Origin: Luteolibacter flavescens
Lineage (GTDB): Bacteria > Verrucomicrobiota > Verrucomicrobiia > Verrucomicrobiales > Akkermansiaceae
Assembly: GCF_025950085.1 (NCBI RefSeq)
Contig: NZ_JAPDDS010000019.1
Coordinates: 1-64,000 of the forward strand
Direction of reading: 5' to 3'
DNA: 64,000 nucleotides
In this document: positions 52,511 to 63,600 of the stretch, in pieces
How positions within the stretch are numbered: the first letter of the stretch is position 1
How the letters are laid out: the number at the start of each line of letters is the position of its first letter
Notes under the pieces: generated by a model
What the model saw: the letters and a program-made list of their open reading frames with translations, nothing else
The model's database searches: none
Told to the model about the DNA's origin: nothing
Made by a program: the position numbers and the translations under genes

Positions 52511-54826
52511 CTAATAGACAAGATGTCGAGACGACGAATAGTTTTCGTCGATACACAAGCCGAAGTCTTTCGAGTAGTTCAGTTCTTTGGATATGAGCAC
52601 TTGAAACTGATCGTCCCGGAGTGCCTCAAAAGCGTGGGCATTCGCTTTGCGGAGATCGGGGGAGATCTGGACCGTGTAACGCTGGAGCGAACGCAGGAGG
52701 TCTCGGTTCAAAGGTTTGAACGGATTCTTCAGTTCCTCGATCAAGCTCTCAGCTTTCTTGTCGAAGGGGATGATGACGGGCTCCTGCCAGTCCTCGATGA
52801 GCTTGAAACTCTCCACCACGGTCTTGAACTGGAATTTGAGGGGCAGTGTCTTGTCCGGCGGGAGATGGAAGTTGTCCTTGGAAAGGATGTCCTTGGAATC
52901 CCAGCGCCGCTTCTGGTGGTAGTAATACTTATCGAAGTAGCGTCGGATGGCGTCCTCCCCGAGGAGGTCCGGGTAGAGTTCGATCAATTCGCGGGCAACC
53001 TGCGCGGTCTCGCGGAAGTAGGCCTCGCCACGCTGGTCCTCGGCTTCGAAGATGTAGGTCGAACCCATGGCCAGCTTGCCATTTCGATTGCAGCGACCGG
53101 CGGCTTGCGCGATGGAGTCGAGCCCGGCGAGAGAGCGATAGACCACGGGGAAATCCACATCGACCCCGGCCTCGATGAGCTGGGTGGAGATCAGCCGCAC
53201 GGGCAGCTTTTTTTCGAGCCTTTCGCGGACCTGGCGCAGGATCTCCGACCGATGCTCCGGGCACATGAGGGCGGAGAGGTGGTAGTTCCCCTCCCCGGCA
53301 CCCAAAAGCCGGAAGAGTTCCTGAGCATGCTTGCGGCGGTTGACGATGCAGAGGACCTGCGGCTGATCACGAAGTCGGCCAACGAGTTCGGCGTCGGTCA
53401 GCGGACCGGAGAATGCGACCTCCACGCGCTTGAGCGCGGAGAAGAGCGAGCGCGTATCGGAGATGATTTCCCGGGTGGAACGGAGGCCGATGGGGAACTC
53501 CGTTTCATCATGGCCGATGGCGGGCTGCGTCGCGGTGCAGAGGACGGTGGTGGTGTGGTAGTGATCCGAGAGCTCCTGCAGGACACGCAGGCAGGGCCGG
53601 AGGTAATCGACCGGTAGGGTCTGTGCTTCGTCCAGGACGACGACCGATTTTGCGATGTGGTGGAGCTTCCGCGTGCGTGATGTCTTCGCGGCGAAGAGGG
53701 ACTCGTAGAATTGCACCGCCGTGGTGATGATGACGGGTGCGTCCCAATTCTCAGCCGCGAGGCGGGATCTCGTGTCCTCCTTGTCCGGGGAGAGCGCGGA
53801 GTGGTGCTCGATGAGCGGGGTGAAACTCTCCGTCTGGAGCGGCGCGAGGATCTCGCGGATGACGTCGGCGTTTTGCTCGATGATCGAGGTGAAGGGGATC
53901 ACGAAGATCACCCGGGTCTGCCCATGCTGGATGGCATGCCGCAGTGCGAAGCTGAGCGACGACAGCGTCTTGCCGCCGCCGGTCGGCACGGTGAGGGTGA
54001 AAATCCCGGGATCATCGGAAGCCTTCGCCCGGCAGTCCTCGACGACCTTTCGCCTTTGGAAAGCCACGGTATCGTCCGGGGAAGGCGTGCCGAAGTTGTC
54101 GATCTTCGCATCCACCAGACGAGCGATCTCTTCGAGGATGCCCTCGGGCTGGCGGTTGCGATTGCCCGCCTGCGATGGATTCATGAATGCCTCGGTGGCG
54201 AGGAAGTCGGCATCCACCAGGCACGAGAAGAGCATGCGGGTGAAGAAGGAGAGGGAGAACGCGTCTCCTTTCAGGAATGACGGAAGCTTCGGAATGCCCA
54301 GCGATCCGATATCGGACGGGATCTCGGGAATCCGGGGAAGATCGGTCTTCTTCAGCCGGGCGGCGAGGCAGGTGCCATTTGACGTAGCGTCCTGCAGTCC
54401 CGAGTGATGCCCGGAGATGGGGTAGGCGAGCAGATGGCCGAGCGCCGCGTGGAGCTTCACCGCGTATTGAGCCCCGGCCGTGGAGTGGTCGAGCTTGCCG
54501 GAGACATCGGCCTGATGCGGGTCCGCCTTTGACTTCAGGTAAGCCTGCCACTCGGGTGCGAACTTCCCCAAGTCATGGAGCAATCCGAGAAGGTATCCCC
54601 ATTGCCAAGCCGCGTCGCGGTCGGGGCCGGGCGGGAACATCGCGGCGGCGAAGGCGGCGCACCAGTAGGCGACCTTGTTGGAGTGGCCGTGCTGGGGTGC
54701 AAGGGTGCGGCAGCTTTCGCAGGCTTCGCGCTGGCACTGCGTTGCGGGGTCGCTGCTGAAGGGAGTGAAGAGCGGTTCCCAAGGCAGGCCGTCGGGCGCG
54801 CTGTGGGCGTAGGGAGGGGAGTCCAT
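52511..54826 (-). CDS. cas3: CRISPR nuclease-helicase Cas3
   Basis: A 771-residue protein that degrades the target DNA after Cascade binding. The N-terminal HD nuclease shows H84-D85 (LLHDLGKFAPEWQAYL), H114 (KLDHSTAGAQ) and H140-H141 (SGHHSGLQD). The superfamily 2 helicase has Walker A PTGGGKT at 281-287, DEAQ at 399-402 (VVVLDEAQTL), STQLIEAGVDVDFPVVYR and motif VI QAAGRCNRNG. All catalytic residues look intact. It is the first gene of the operon; its promoter lies in 54827-55221. Confidence 0.98.
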   Translation of the reverse strand: MDSPPYAHSAPDGLPWEPLFTPFSSDPATQCQREACESCRTLAPQHGHSNKVAYWCAAFAAAMFPPGPDRDAAWQWGYLLGLLHDLGKFAPEWQAYLKSKADPHQADVSGKLDHSTAGAQYAVKLHAALGHLLAYPISGHHSGLQDATSNGTCLAARLKKTDLPRIPEIPSDIGSLGIPKLPSFLKGDAFSLSFFTRMLFSCLVDADFLATEAFMNPSQAGNRNRQPEGILEEIARLVDAKIDNFGTPSPDDTVAFQRRKVVEDCRAKASDDPGIFTLTVPTGGGKTLSSLSFALRHAIQHGQTRVIFVIPFTSIIEQNADVIREILAPLQTESFTPLIEHHSALSPDKEDTRSRLAAENWDAPVIITTAVQFYESLFAAKTSRTRKLHHIAKSVVVLDEAQTLPVDYLRPCLRVLQELSDHYHTTTVLCTATQPAIGHDETEFPIGLRSTREIISDTRSLFSALKRVEVAFSGPLTDAELVGRLRDQPQVLCIVNRRKHAQELFRLLGAGEGNYHLSALMCPEHRSEILRQVRERLEKKLPVRLISTQLIEAGVDVDFPVVYRSLAGLDSIAQAAGRCNRNGKLAMGSTYIFEAEDQRGEAYFRETAQVARELIELYPDLLGEDAIRRYFDKYYYHQKRRWDSKDILSKDNFHLPPDKTLPLKFQFKTVVESFKLIEDWQEPVIIPFDKKAESLIEELKNPFKPLNRDLLRSLQRYTVQISPDLRKANAHAFEALRDDQFQVLISKELNYSKDFGLCIDENYSSSRHLVY

Positions 54827-55221
54827 GGGGAGGATACATGGACGTATTGTGAATTCGCGTGTCTTTGGCTATGCGTATGTTGATGGAATCATGTCATGAA
54901 TTGTGGTAATGATGGCATGATTGATGGGGGAACTTCCCATCGGGCCGAGAGATTGAGGCCTGGGTATGTGCGGGGCGTGGCGAGATTTCGGGTGAAACCA
55001 ATGAGTTATCGAATGATCGGCAGGGGTGAAGTAGCCGATCAGTTCGTGGGTCTCCGCAGGCTTTCAACAGGTGGGTGCCGGTGGGGGCTGCTGCCGAGGA
55101 GGGAGGCCCGGGGAGCCGAGGGTGGGGATGGCCGTGATATGGCTTCGCCGCACGCGGAGCGATGCGGACCACGATGGTGGGCCGCTTTGGCTCTGTGGAG
55201 CAGGCGGCGCGTGATCTTGCC
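54827..55221 (-). promoter_or_regulatory. Region upstream of cas3 with inverted repeats, probable cas promoter
   Basis: This 395-base gap holds no convincing gene; frames across it are of low quality. Its left 90 bases are AT-rich and contain a split inverted repeat, AATCATG (54887-54893) and CATGATT (54916-54922), with another tcatga between them, a plausible operator for the cas operon. The right part is GC-rich and follows the gene ending at 55222, but no hairpin with a T-tract was found. Confidence 0.45.
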
Positions 55222-55953
55222 TCAGCGGGTCTCGGTCAAGGGGAGCACCTTCACCGGGACGCGGGGCTTGTTGCCGTCGGCTGCGTAAATGACGTACTGC
55301 TGGAGCTTGTCGGCGCTCCTTGTGACGGTGGTGGAGAGGCAGGATTGCAGGGTGCCGTCGGCGCCGGGGTAGAGGATGGAGACGGTGGTTTCCTGCGTGC
55401 CGGCGGGCAGGCTGCGCATGATCGAGGTGCGCGGCTCGAGCTTGAGCTTCTCGGTGCCGATGACGATGCCCATGGGCTTCGCGGTCACATTGATGAATCG
55501 GCAGTCGCCCTTGCTGCGGTCGGCCTTGCCATCGGGGACGTGGATCACGCCGACCTTGTTCCAGTCCGGGCCGGTGCGCCAGATGAGGGCGAGGGTGGCC
55601 TCAGAGGTGGAAAGCGGGATCTTCGCCCATGGGCCGGAAGGCTGGCGCGTCTCCACGGAGCGGTTCTCCGGGAGCGGGAACTGGAGCGGATCCGACGCGA
55701 TGCCGAGGCGGAGGCGCAGCTTGAGGTTCTCGGGCTCGCCGGACTCGGAGAGCGCGGGGACTTCCAGATTGCGCGGCGGGATGGTGCCGTCCGCGGCGGG
55801 GATTTCGTAGCGCACGCCATTCCGCACTTCCTGGCGGTATGGCGGTGGATCACCCAGCGTGAGGATGCGCAGGGAGTGCGGCGTCGGCTTGTCCTGTGCG
55901 GAAGCGAGCAGCGGCGAGAAAATGAAAAGCAACCGGAGCGTGCGGAGCATCAT
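55222..55953 (-). CDS. Small secreted protein, paralogue of the Verru_Chthon A partner
   Basis: A 243-residue exported protein. The signal peptide is MMLRTLRLLFIFSPLLASAQD. The mature part is beta-rich; DCRFINVTAKPMGIVIGTEKL and the later QQYVIYAADGNKPRVPVKVLPL correspond to SSRLINLAPAKVRFTIGENS and the C-terminal part of the protein at 15502, so the two are distant paralogues of a family with no name that I know. No Verru_Chthon gene is next to this copy. It is downstream in direction from the giant protein gene at 56086, with a 132-base gap. Confidence 0.78.
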   Translation of the reverse strand: MMLRTLRLLFIFSPLLASAQDKPTPHSLRILTLGDPPPYRQEVRNGVRYEIPAADGTIPPRNLEVPALSESGEPENLKLRLRLGIASDPLQFPLPENRSVETRQPSGPWAKIPLSTSEATLALIWRTGPDWNKVGVIHVPDGKADRSKGDCRFINVTAKPMGIVIGTEKLKLEPRTSIMRSLPAGTQETTVSILYPGADGTLQSCLSTTVTRSADKLQQYVIYAADGNKPRVPVKVLPLTETR

Positions 55954-56085
55954 GCCGGGGGCTGTAAGGGGAAAGCCCGGGTCGGTTCACGATGGGGTTT
56001 GTGACAATCGCGTCGCTTTCCCGTGTTTCCTACCGTTCACTATCCCCGCGCCGCATGTCGCGACGCGGGGATAGTGACGCGAGCG

Positions 56086-59000
56086 TCAAGGCGTGACGAC
56101 CAGGCGCAGGTAGATCGACGCAGGCACGGGGCCTTCGGAAATGGTGAGCGTGGCCTCGACTGTCTCCGGATCTTCCTCGGCAGCGGAAACGACTCGCAGC
56201 GCGATGTCTGCGGTCTGGGTGCCATTGCTTTCACCGCTGCGGTGCCATGTCTGCAGGTCGGTGGACCACTCGACATTGGCAGTCACATCGGTAGCGCTCT
56301 TCGATCGTGGGAAGCTGGCGGTGAAAGTTCCGCCTGCATCTCCCGCAGCGACCGCGCGCAGTGAGCCGAGATTGGCAGCCGCCGCGTTGTGCGTGCCATG
56401 GAAGTATTCGAGCAGGTTTGAGATGCCATCGCCATCGTCGTCGCCATCCGGGGAGGAGAGGCCCTTGTCGTGGAGGTAGGATTGCAGTGGGCGATCGTGG
56501 ATCGTCGCGGTGGCATTGCCCGGCTCGCCGAGGGTGTAGGCGGCATTTGGCAGCAGGGTGACGATGATGTTCTCGGTGCCCTCCACCACGTCATCGACGA
56601 GGACATCGGTGTTGATGGTGGCGGTGAGCTGCCCCGCGGGGATCTCGATGGTGCCCGGGAGCGAGGTGTAGTCGGCACCATCCGTGGCGCTGCCCGAGGT
56701 GGCGTAGTGGACGGTCAGCGGGGCATCCGCGGCACCGCTGCGGGTGACGGTGAAGGCGATCCCGGTGTCTCCTCCGAACTCATGCCCCTCCGCATCGCTG
56801 GCCGTCACGGAGACGGCGGTGGTCACCGGCTTGAAGGGCGCGAGATTGAACGGGACGACCAGGAAACGCAGGTCCACTGCCTGGAAGGTACCGTCGAGCT
56901 GAGGCAGATCCTGGCTGAAGATGCGGAAGGAATTTCCGGAGCTGGAGTAGGAGTGGATGTTATCTCCTGCGGCACCGCTGCTCGTCGAGTCACCGGTGAG
57001 GAAGATGGCGGCACTGGCGGAGCGGATCTCCGTGCCATCGCCAAAGGTGATCTCGAAGTAATCGTTCGTCTTCGTAACGGTGGCACCCATGTCGGAGAGG
57101 CGGCCATTGAGCGGGACGAGATTGCCATTGGCGCGGATCATGCCGCTCAGCACGCCCGGCGTATCGGCCGGGATGTGGAGGAAGGAGAAGCTGCCATTCT
57201 GCGAGTCGCTGGAGTTGTCCCGCACGTCCACGATCCACTGGCTACCGTCTTTCCGGACGGAGAGCACGTTGTCGCCATCGGTGCCGCCATTGCCATTCGG
57301 GAAGGCAAGCAGATTGCCGGTCGTGGGTAGGCCGGAGATGGTGTAGAGCCCGTCGCCGACGCGGCGGACGGTGGTGCCTGCGGGGAGATTGCCGCCGAGC
57401 AGCGCACCGTCCGCGGTGATGCTGGCACCGGTCCAGCCAGCGGCATAGGGGAGGCATGCCACCGCCGTGCCTGCCGACTCCTCGGTCAGGGTGGGATTGG
57501 CGTCCGCGGCGTTCGGGTTGGAATTGTCGGAGACATTCACCCAGGCGTTGCCGGAGCCGTCGGAGTAGGGCAGCGCCACGTTGTCGATGGAGTCCACGCC
57601 GGAGTTCCCCGCGTTTTCCCAGTTCGCCGTGATGATGGCATTGGAGAGGAATTTCACCGGGCTGCCATTCACGCGGAGGACCAGGTCGCCGACATTGCTA
57701 CCCGGCGAGGTGAAGGCGAGCGGAGCGGGTGATCCGGCGATCAGCGTCCATCCGGCATTGAAGCGACCGGTGGACACGGTGGAGACGTCAGGCACCACGG
57801 GCTGCGCGATGACCTGCACGGCGACGGGTGCGGAGAAGGAGGTGTTTCCTTCGTCATCGGTGGCCTTCGCGAGGATGGTGTGGCTACCCGCGGGCACGTC
57901 TTGCCAAGTGAAGGAGTACGGGGCTGTGGTTGCCTCGCCGAGCTTGGTGGTGCCGGAGAAGTACTCGACCTTCGTGATCGAGCCATCGATGTCGCTGGCC
58001 GAGGCTTCGAAGGTGAAGCTGCCCGGCTCCTCCATCGTGCTGCCATTTGCAGGCGAGGTGACCTCGACCGTCGGCGGAAATGGTACGCCGGAGGTGATGA
58101 ACGAGCGGACGGGAGTCGATGCGGTGGTGGTGCCGTCGCTGACGGTGGCGTACCATTCGTAGCGCGTGCCGGGCTCCAGGTCGGGCAGTGCCAGCGATGC
58201 GGTGCCGGGCTGGACGGTCACGCTGCCGATGGGTGTGAAGGGCCCCATGCCGCCCTTGAGATTCACGTCGAGGGAAAACTGGCTGTCTTCATCCGTCTCG
58301 AAGACATCAAGCACGGGCGAGTAGGTGCTCACCTCCACACGATTGAGGGCGGGGATGAACTTCATGATCCGAAGCCAGGCATCGCCGCCATTCGAGCGGC
58401 TCTGGTAGTCGGCCAGCAGGGAGTGGACGGCGCGGCCCTCGAAGGTGTCCGTGCGGCGTCCCTCCCCGGCAATGTGGCCGCCGTGCATGAGGATCAGGTT
58501 CGGATTGTCCTTCAGCGCCTCGTAGATGGCGGCACCCAGCACGCTGAATCTCGCGGGGTTGCCCGTGTTCACCATGTGGTGGGTGATGACGATGCCGCGG
58601 CGGGCGGGGTGCGCCTTCAGCAGCGCGTCCGCCCATTCCAGATCGGCCTCATCCGGAGTGAGGTCGAATTCCAGGCTGATGACGATGAAGTCGATGCCGC
58701 CCGCGGTGAAGAGCGTGTAGTTGTTGTCCGCGCTGTGGGGCACCGAGGTGCCGCCATACCAGCTCTTGTCCGCGAAGTGATTGATGCCCGTCTCCGGGTG
58801 GACGCCGAAGTAGGTATTGAAGTTCGTGGTGGTGCCGTCCGCGTCGCCGATCGGGGTCTGGTCGTGATTGCCCACGGCCAGGATGTAAGGCACGCCATCG
58901 GGTGATCCGGTGGTCGCGGGATTCTCGAGGCGATACATCGCGTTCGATGCATTGGTCCATTGCTCAAGCGCGGTGTCGGGACGGTCGCCATGCTGGGTGA

Positions 59001-60405
59001 TGTCGCCGAGATGGAGGACGAAGCCGATGTTCCGCGCGTCCTTCTCCGCCACGATCCAATCGGTCTGTGCGGAGAAGAGCGCAGCGCGTTGGCCACCGGT
59101 ATTTTCCGAATAGAACTGCGTGTCCGGCAGCGCGACCACAGAGAAGGAACCCGTCGGGTCCACCGCGCTGACGCGGCGCGCGTGGTAGGTCACGGTGAGC
59201 GGCTCGCCATCCGCATCCGCGACGGTCGTGGTCAGCGAGGAATCCGGAGCCACTTTGATGGCCTCATCCGCAGGTGTGGAAGCGGCGATGGTCGGCGCGG
59301 AATTCGCGACCGTGGCCGAGAAGAAGGCGAAGCTGAAGACATCGTCCGTGGGAGTCTGCATGTCCTGGAGATCCGGCACCTGCGGGGCTGCTCCCAGGTC
59401 GCGGCTTTCGATGATCCAGCGCTGGTTCCCGGCGTCCCAGCCTGCGGAGACGATGTTGTCCACATTGTAGTTCACGCCACCTTCAGGGCTGACGATCAGT
59501 GTGCCGGAGTCGGCAGTGTGGCCGGGGATGCTGAGATACCAGCGTCCGGTGCTGCCCTTCGTCACGGTGAAATTCCCGCTCGCCACGTCGGTGGTGGCGT
59601 CGCCATTCACGCGGCCGAGCGCGACCAGACGACCGGCACCGACGGACGCGGCGGGCAGGTAGGCGAAGCCCACGCCGTCGTTCTCATAGGACGAGCCGTT
59701 GGCGGCATTGTCGTGGCAAAAGATGTGGAAGCTGCCGTCCGCGTTCGCGCGGGAGAGGGCGAAGTTGTCCTCGTTCTTCGCGCCGGTCACCAGCAGCACG
59801 CCGCTTTGCGAGGCGTTCGCCACCATCGGGGCGAGATCGAGGTGATATTGCCCGTTGGTTTCGGCAGGGTCTGTTAGATTGACGCCGAGTTGCAAACCCT
59901 GGGTTCCGATGAAGCGCGTGAGCGGCCCGTTGTTGACATCATTGGTGGCAAATCCGCCGGGGTAGATGTCATAGGGAAGGTAGGCGTAGGATACATCGTG
60001 GTTTGCCTCGATGTTGTCGCCATGCAGCGCAGCGTGGATGGCGATCCAGTATTTGCCCGTGTCCTCTTCGAATCCGAAGCTGCTCGTGGCGAAGAACTCT
60101 CCCGGGGCCGGTCCGCCGGTGGCGCTGTCATTGCGGGTGAGCTGGGCGATCGAGCTGAGCAGGATGCCATTCTCCATGTCCCGGCCACGGCCGAAGTCCA
60201 TGGTGTAGTCGCCGCGGTTGGAGGTGCCCAGGAAGTTGCCGCCAGCGGTGCTGCCGGGGGCTTTCACGATCGATACACCGGGATTGGCGGAGTCGATGAT
60301 GTTGTTGTTATTGGCAAGTTGGGTCACCCGGAGTGACCCGACTTCCACGGCAAAGGACGCGCACGAAAGCGACGCGGAGAGAGATATGATAAGGCCCGGC
60401 TTCAT
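56086..60405 (-). CDS. Giant secreted metallophosphoesterase with Ig-like and Calx-beta domains
   Basis: A 1,439-residue exported protein with signal peptide MKPGLIISLSASLSCASFA. Residues about 20-400 are a beta-rich region shared with the gene at 60641. A calcineurin-like phosphoesterase follows at about 430-720: VVALPDTQFY, LHLGDITQHGDRP, AVGNHDQTP, GIVITHHM and MHGGHIAGEG. Next come a fibronectin-like stretch, an Ig-like domain (PPTVEVTSPANGSTMEEPG…), a second shared region (about 900-1210), a Calx-beta domain (TVHYATSGSATDGADYTSL…), a Ca-binding DGDDDGDGISNLLEYF motif and a C-terminal module (VEWSTDLQTWHRSG). It probably acts on extracellular phosphate esters or nucleotides. Confidence 0.88.
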   Translation of the reverse strand: MKPGLIISLSASLSCASFAVEVGSLRVTQLANNNNIIDSANPGVSIVKAPGSTAGGNFLGTSNRGDYTMDFGRGRDMENGILLSSIAQLTRNDSATGGPAPGEFFATSSFGFEEDTGKYWIAIHAALHGDNIEANHDVSYAYLPYDIYPGGFATNDVNNGPLTRFIGTQGLQLGVNLTDPAETNGQYHLDLAPMVANASQSGVLLVTGAKNEDNFALSRANADGSFHIFCHDNAANGSSYENDGVGFAYLPAASVGAGRLVALGRVNGDATTDVASGNFTVTKGSTGRWYLSIPGHTADSGTLIVSPEGGVNYNVDNIVSAGWDAGNQRWIIESRDLGAAPQVPDLQDMQTPTDDVFSFAFFSATVANSAPTIAASTPADEAIKVAPDSSLTTTVADADGEPLTVTYHARRVSAVDPTGSFSVVALPDTQFYSENTGGQRAALFSAQTDWIVAEKDARNIGFVLHLGDITQHGDRPDTALEQWTNASNAMYRLENPATTGSPDGVPYILAVGNHDQTPIGDADGTTTNFNTYFGVHPETGINHFADKSWYGGTSVPHSADNNYTLFTAGGIDFIVISLEFDLTPDEADLEWADALLKAHPARRGIVITHHMVNTGNPARFSVLGAAIYEALKDNPNLILMHGGHIAGEGRRTDTFEGRAVHSLLADYQSRSNGGDAWLRIMKFIPALNRVEVSTYSPVLDVFETDEDSQFSLDVNLKGGMGPFTPIGSVTVQPGTASLALPDLEPGTRYEWYATVSDGTTTASTPVRSFITSGVPFPPTVEVTSPANGSTMEEPGSFTFEASASDIDGSITKVEYFSGTTKLGEATTAPYSFTWQDVPAGSHTILAKATDDEGNTSFSAPVAVQVIAQPVVPDVSTVSTGRFNAGWTLIAGSPAPLAFTSPGSNVGDLVLRVNGSPVKFLSNAIITANWENAGNSGVDSIDNVALPYSDGSGNAWVNVSDNSNPNAADANPTLTEESAGTAVACLPYAAGWTGASITADGALLGGNLPAGTTVRRVGDGLYTISGLPTTGNLLAFPNGNGGTDGDNVLSVRKDGSQWIVDVRDNSSDSQNGSFSFLHIPADTPGVLSGMIRANGNLVPLNGRLSDMGATVTKTNDYFEITFGDGTEIRSASAAIFLTGDSTSSGAAGDNIHSYSSSGNSFRIFSQDLPQLDGTFQAVDLRFLVVPFNLAPFKPVTTAVSVTASDAEGHEFGGDTGIAFTVTRSGAADAPLTVHYATSGSATDGADYTSLPGTIEIPAGQLTATINTDVLVDDVVEGTENIIVTLLPNAAYTLGEPGNATATIHDRPLQSYLHDKGLSSPDGDDDGDGISNLLEYFHGTHNAAAANLGSLRAVAAGDAGGTFTASFPRSKSATDVTANVEWSTDLQTWHRSGESNGTQTADIALRVVSAAEEDPETVEATLTISEGPVPASIYLRLVVTP

Positions 60406-60640
60406 GAAATCCGGGGAGGGGGAACCTGTTCAAGGTGCTTTGGGAAACCCTGTTTTGTGAGGAAAACGTAATGTGAACATTCAGTCACAAGAAAATCTGG
60501 TCGCGGCACTTTATTGCAACATCTGCGTCACTTGATGCTTAAAAGTGGGGATTTATACGAAGCCTCACGAAAGAATGATGTCTGGTTTGTCACTTTTAAT
60601 CGCTCGTTGAGAAGAGACACGACGGCACTCTCCGCGCCGC
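60406..60640. promoter_or_regulatory. Divergent promoter region with repeated GTCAC motifs
   Basis: This AT-rich 235-base gap separates two divergent, paralogous genes. GTCAC occurs three times on the plus strand (60484, 60527 and 60589), the last two as gtcactt. The spacing is irregular, so the link with a regulator such as a Pho box is speculative. No gene or terminator is evident. Confidence 0.45.
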
Positions 60641-63600
60641 ATGAACAAACCAAACTCAAAAGCGCTTGCCACGCTGCTAGCATGTTCGCTGGGCGGCACC
60701 GCATTCGGCGTCGAGCACGGGACATTGGACATCGTCCAGCTCAACAATACGAACAACAACCAGGCCCACGGTAGTCCGGCGGTGTCCGTGGGTATCGTCG
60801 CCTTTGGGCAATCTGAATTCTTCAATGTGGTCGGCCACAACAAGGGCGACTTCGACATGATGTTCTCGAGCGACCGGACGACCGATCGCGGCAATGGCAT
60901 CATGATTTCCTCGGTGGCGGAGATCGCCCGGAACAACGGAGCCGCCCCCAATGCCGGAGGCAGGAACGGCATCACCTACGCGGTCAGCAGTTCCGAACCG
61001 AATGCCGGCGGCTACTACATTCCGACACACTCGACTTTGGGTGGCACGGAAGACGTCAATCAGGAGTTCAATGTGGACGTTTCCGCTGCCTGGTTCCCGC
61101 ATGCCGAGGGTTGGCTTGCAGGTCATTTCAAGCCGGCTGCGACCATCTATTCTTCGTCTGCGATCAAGATTGGCAGGGAGTTCGTGAGTGCAGGAAATGG
61201 CACCGCTGTGGTCGATTTGCGCCACCTGCGTTCGCACGGCGTGGAGGCTACCTCCCAGAACGGCGTGCTGCTCGTTTGCGGTGGGGACAATGCCGCGAAC
61301 TTCGCGATGGCACGCGCCAATGCCGACGGCACTTTCACCGTGTCGTCTAGGAGCAATTCCAACACCGGATCCGCCTACAATTCGTCGGGTGTGGCCTTTG
61401 TCTATGTCCCGATGGTCTCGGCCGGGATGGGTCAGGTCAGCGCCGCGGGCTCGGTCCGCAGCGATGGTAGCAAGGGCTTGTCAGGCGGAGACTTCGCAGT
61501 CACCAAGCTTGGCACGGGCCGCTGGCTGCTGAAGATCGGTGAGGAAGGGGCAGAGCGCACCTTCGAAGAAGGAACGCTGATCATCTCCGCGGTAGGCGGA
61601 TTGGCCCCGCAGGGTGCCAATCCGGTGCCGAAGAACGTGAACAACTACGTCGCTTACCAGTGGAGCGATGCGGATGGCGGCTGGATCGTGGAGAGCCGCG
61701 ACTCCCTCGCTGCTGCCCTGGAAGATGGGGCAACTCCTGACGAGGAGATGTTCAGCTTCGTCTTCCTCACTCCGGGGATGGAGCCGCTGATGCCCTACGA
61801 GAACGTCTCCTTGCCCGATGTCGAGCTGACCAGTCCGGTGCAGGATGGCTACCACACCGTCGGCGAGCCGATGACCCTGGCGGCAGCCGTCGATGCTCCG
61901 GAGAACGTGGAGATCGCCAAGGTGGAGTTCTACATCGACGGAGAGTTGGTGGGCACCTCCACCACGGCACCTTACGAAGTGCAGTGGGAAGTCGAGGGAA
62001 CGGGCACGCATCTGATCGAGACCTTCGCCTACACCACCGACAATGCGGTGGCTGGCGCGCGTCGCCTGACTTTCTACGGCATGGCCCCGGTAGGATCGGT
62101 GACGGTCCCCGGTTACTCAGCGGCCATCATGGATGGCGGTGACCTGGAATTCGATGTCACGGCGCTGGACCCCGACTATGTCGCAACCCCGACCACACCA
62201 TGGCAGATTCTCGCCAATACCCCGGGATCGCAGGCTTTCAGCTCTCCAGGTGACGTGCGCGGAGCTCCGCTCGTGAACATCAATGGCGCTCCGGTCCCAT
62301 TCAACTCGGGCATCCTCTTCGGAACCAATTTCCTCGGAAGCACCTACTCCGACATCACGACACGTGGTTCTATCGACAACAACGTGATCGGCTTCTCATC
62401 GGGTGGGAATTACGCCCTCAAGGTCGAAGACAACAAGCAAGGCGGAGGCAATCCTCCAGTCCGTGCCGAGTCCGGCCGCTTCTCCCTGGGCTTCTTCCCT
62501 TACGCCAGCGGATGGGTGGGCGCTACCTTGGCGGTCGACGGCTCCGTGGTGGGCGGGAACTCGAACCTGCCTCCGGGCGTGACCATCACCAAGGTGACCA
62601 CGAGCACGACCACCAGCGACTTCGCGATCGAAGGCCTGCCGATGAGTGGAAACCTGCTGGCCGTGAGCCAGGGAGAGACCTCCGACAACGTCGTTTCGAT
62701 CGGCCGAAGCAACAACCGCTGGCTCCTGCGCAGCATCGATAACAACGGTAGCAGCGAGGATGACAGCGTCAGCTTCCTGTATGTTCCGGAGGATGTGCCG
62801 CAAATCCTCAGCGGTCTGATCGCTGACAGTGGTGCTCTAACGCCGCTCAATGAGACCATGGCGGCCCACGGCGCGAAAGTTCGCCGTACCGTGCTCGGCT
62901 ACGAGATCACCTTCGGCGACGGTAGCAAGATCAACCCGTCGAACACGATGTTGATGCTCAGCTCCGACTTCAACAATGGAGCCGGCGGTGACAACATCTA
63001 TGCCTACCACACCCGGGGTAATACTTTCGTGGTCTTCTCCCACGATCTTCCCAACATCGCTGGTGGCTTCCAGAACGGCGGCTTCCGTTTCCTCGCAGTG
63101 CCGACCACGCCGTCGGCGGATCCCGGCCAGCAGGTATTCGTGACGCCGTCCGTCCCCACGGTGGACGAGGGCGACGATCTCAAGTTCCGCTTCGCCCGCA
63201 TGGGTGGAGACGTTTCCCAGCCGATGACGGTGAACTACACGGTCACTGGCACCGCCACCTCGGGCGCTGACTTCGAGGCCCCCTCCGGCTCGGTCACTTT
63301 CCCCGCCGGAGTTTCCGCGGTGGAAGTGCCGCTCACGACTCTGGCTGATTCGGACTTCGAGGTCCGCGAGACAGTCGTCATCACGTTGGAGGCTCCGGCG
63401 GGCTCCAGCGTCGGCAGCGGCACGGCCGTCGGTGAGATCCGTAACGTGGCCTATCGTCCGTCGATCCAGACCGCAAGCTTCCAGCAAGGAGTGGATGGCT
63501 ACACCGGCTACTACGGCAAGCGCTATGGAGTGGGCATCAGCCAGGAGGAAAGCGCCGTCCAGTTGTATGGGGTGGATGGCTTTGCTCCTGCTGCCGGCAC

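Noticed and set aside
54896-55288. 130-residue plus-strand frame upstream of cas3 as a divergent regulator gene
   Set aside because: It is Arg/Gly-rich with no helix-turn-helix and overlaps the end of the secreted-protein gene at 55222.
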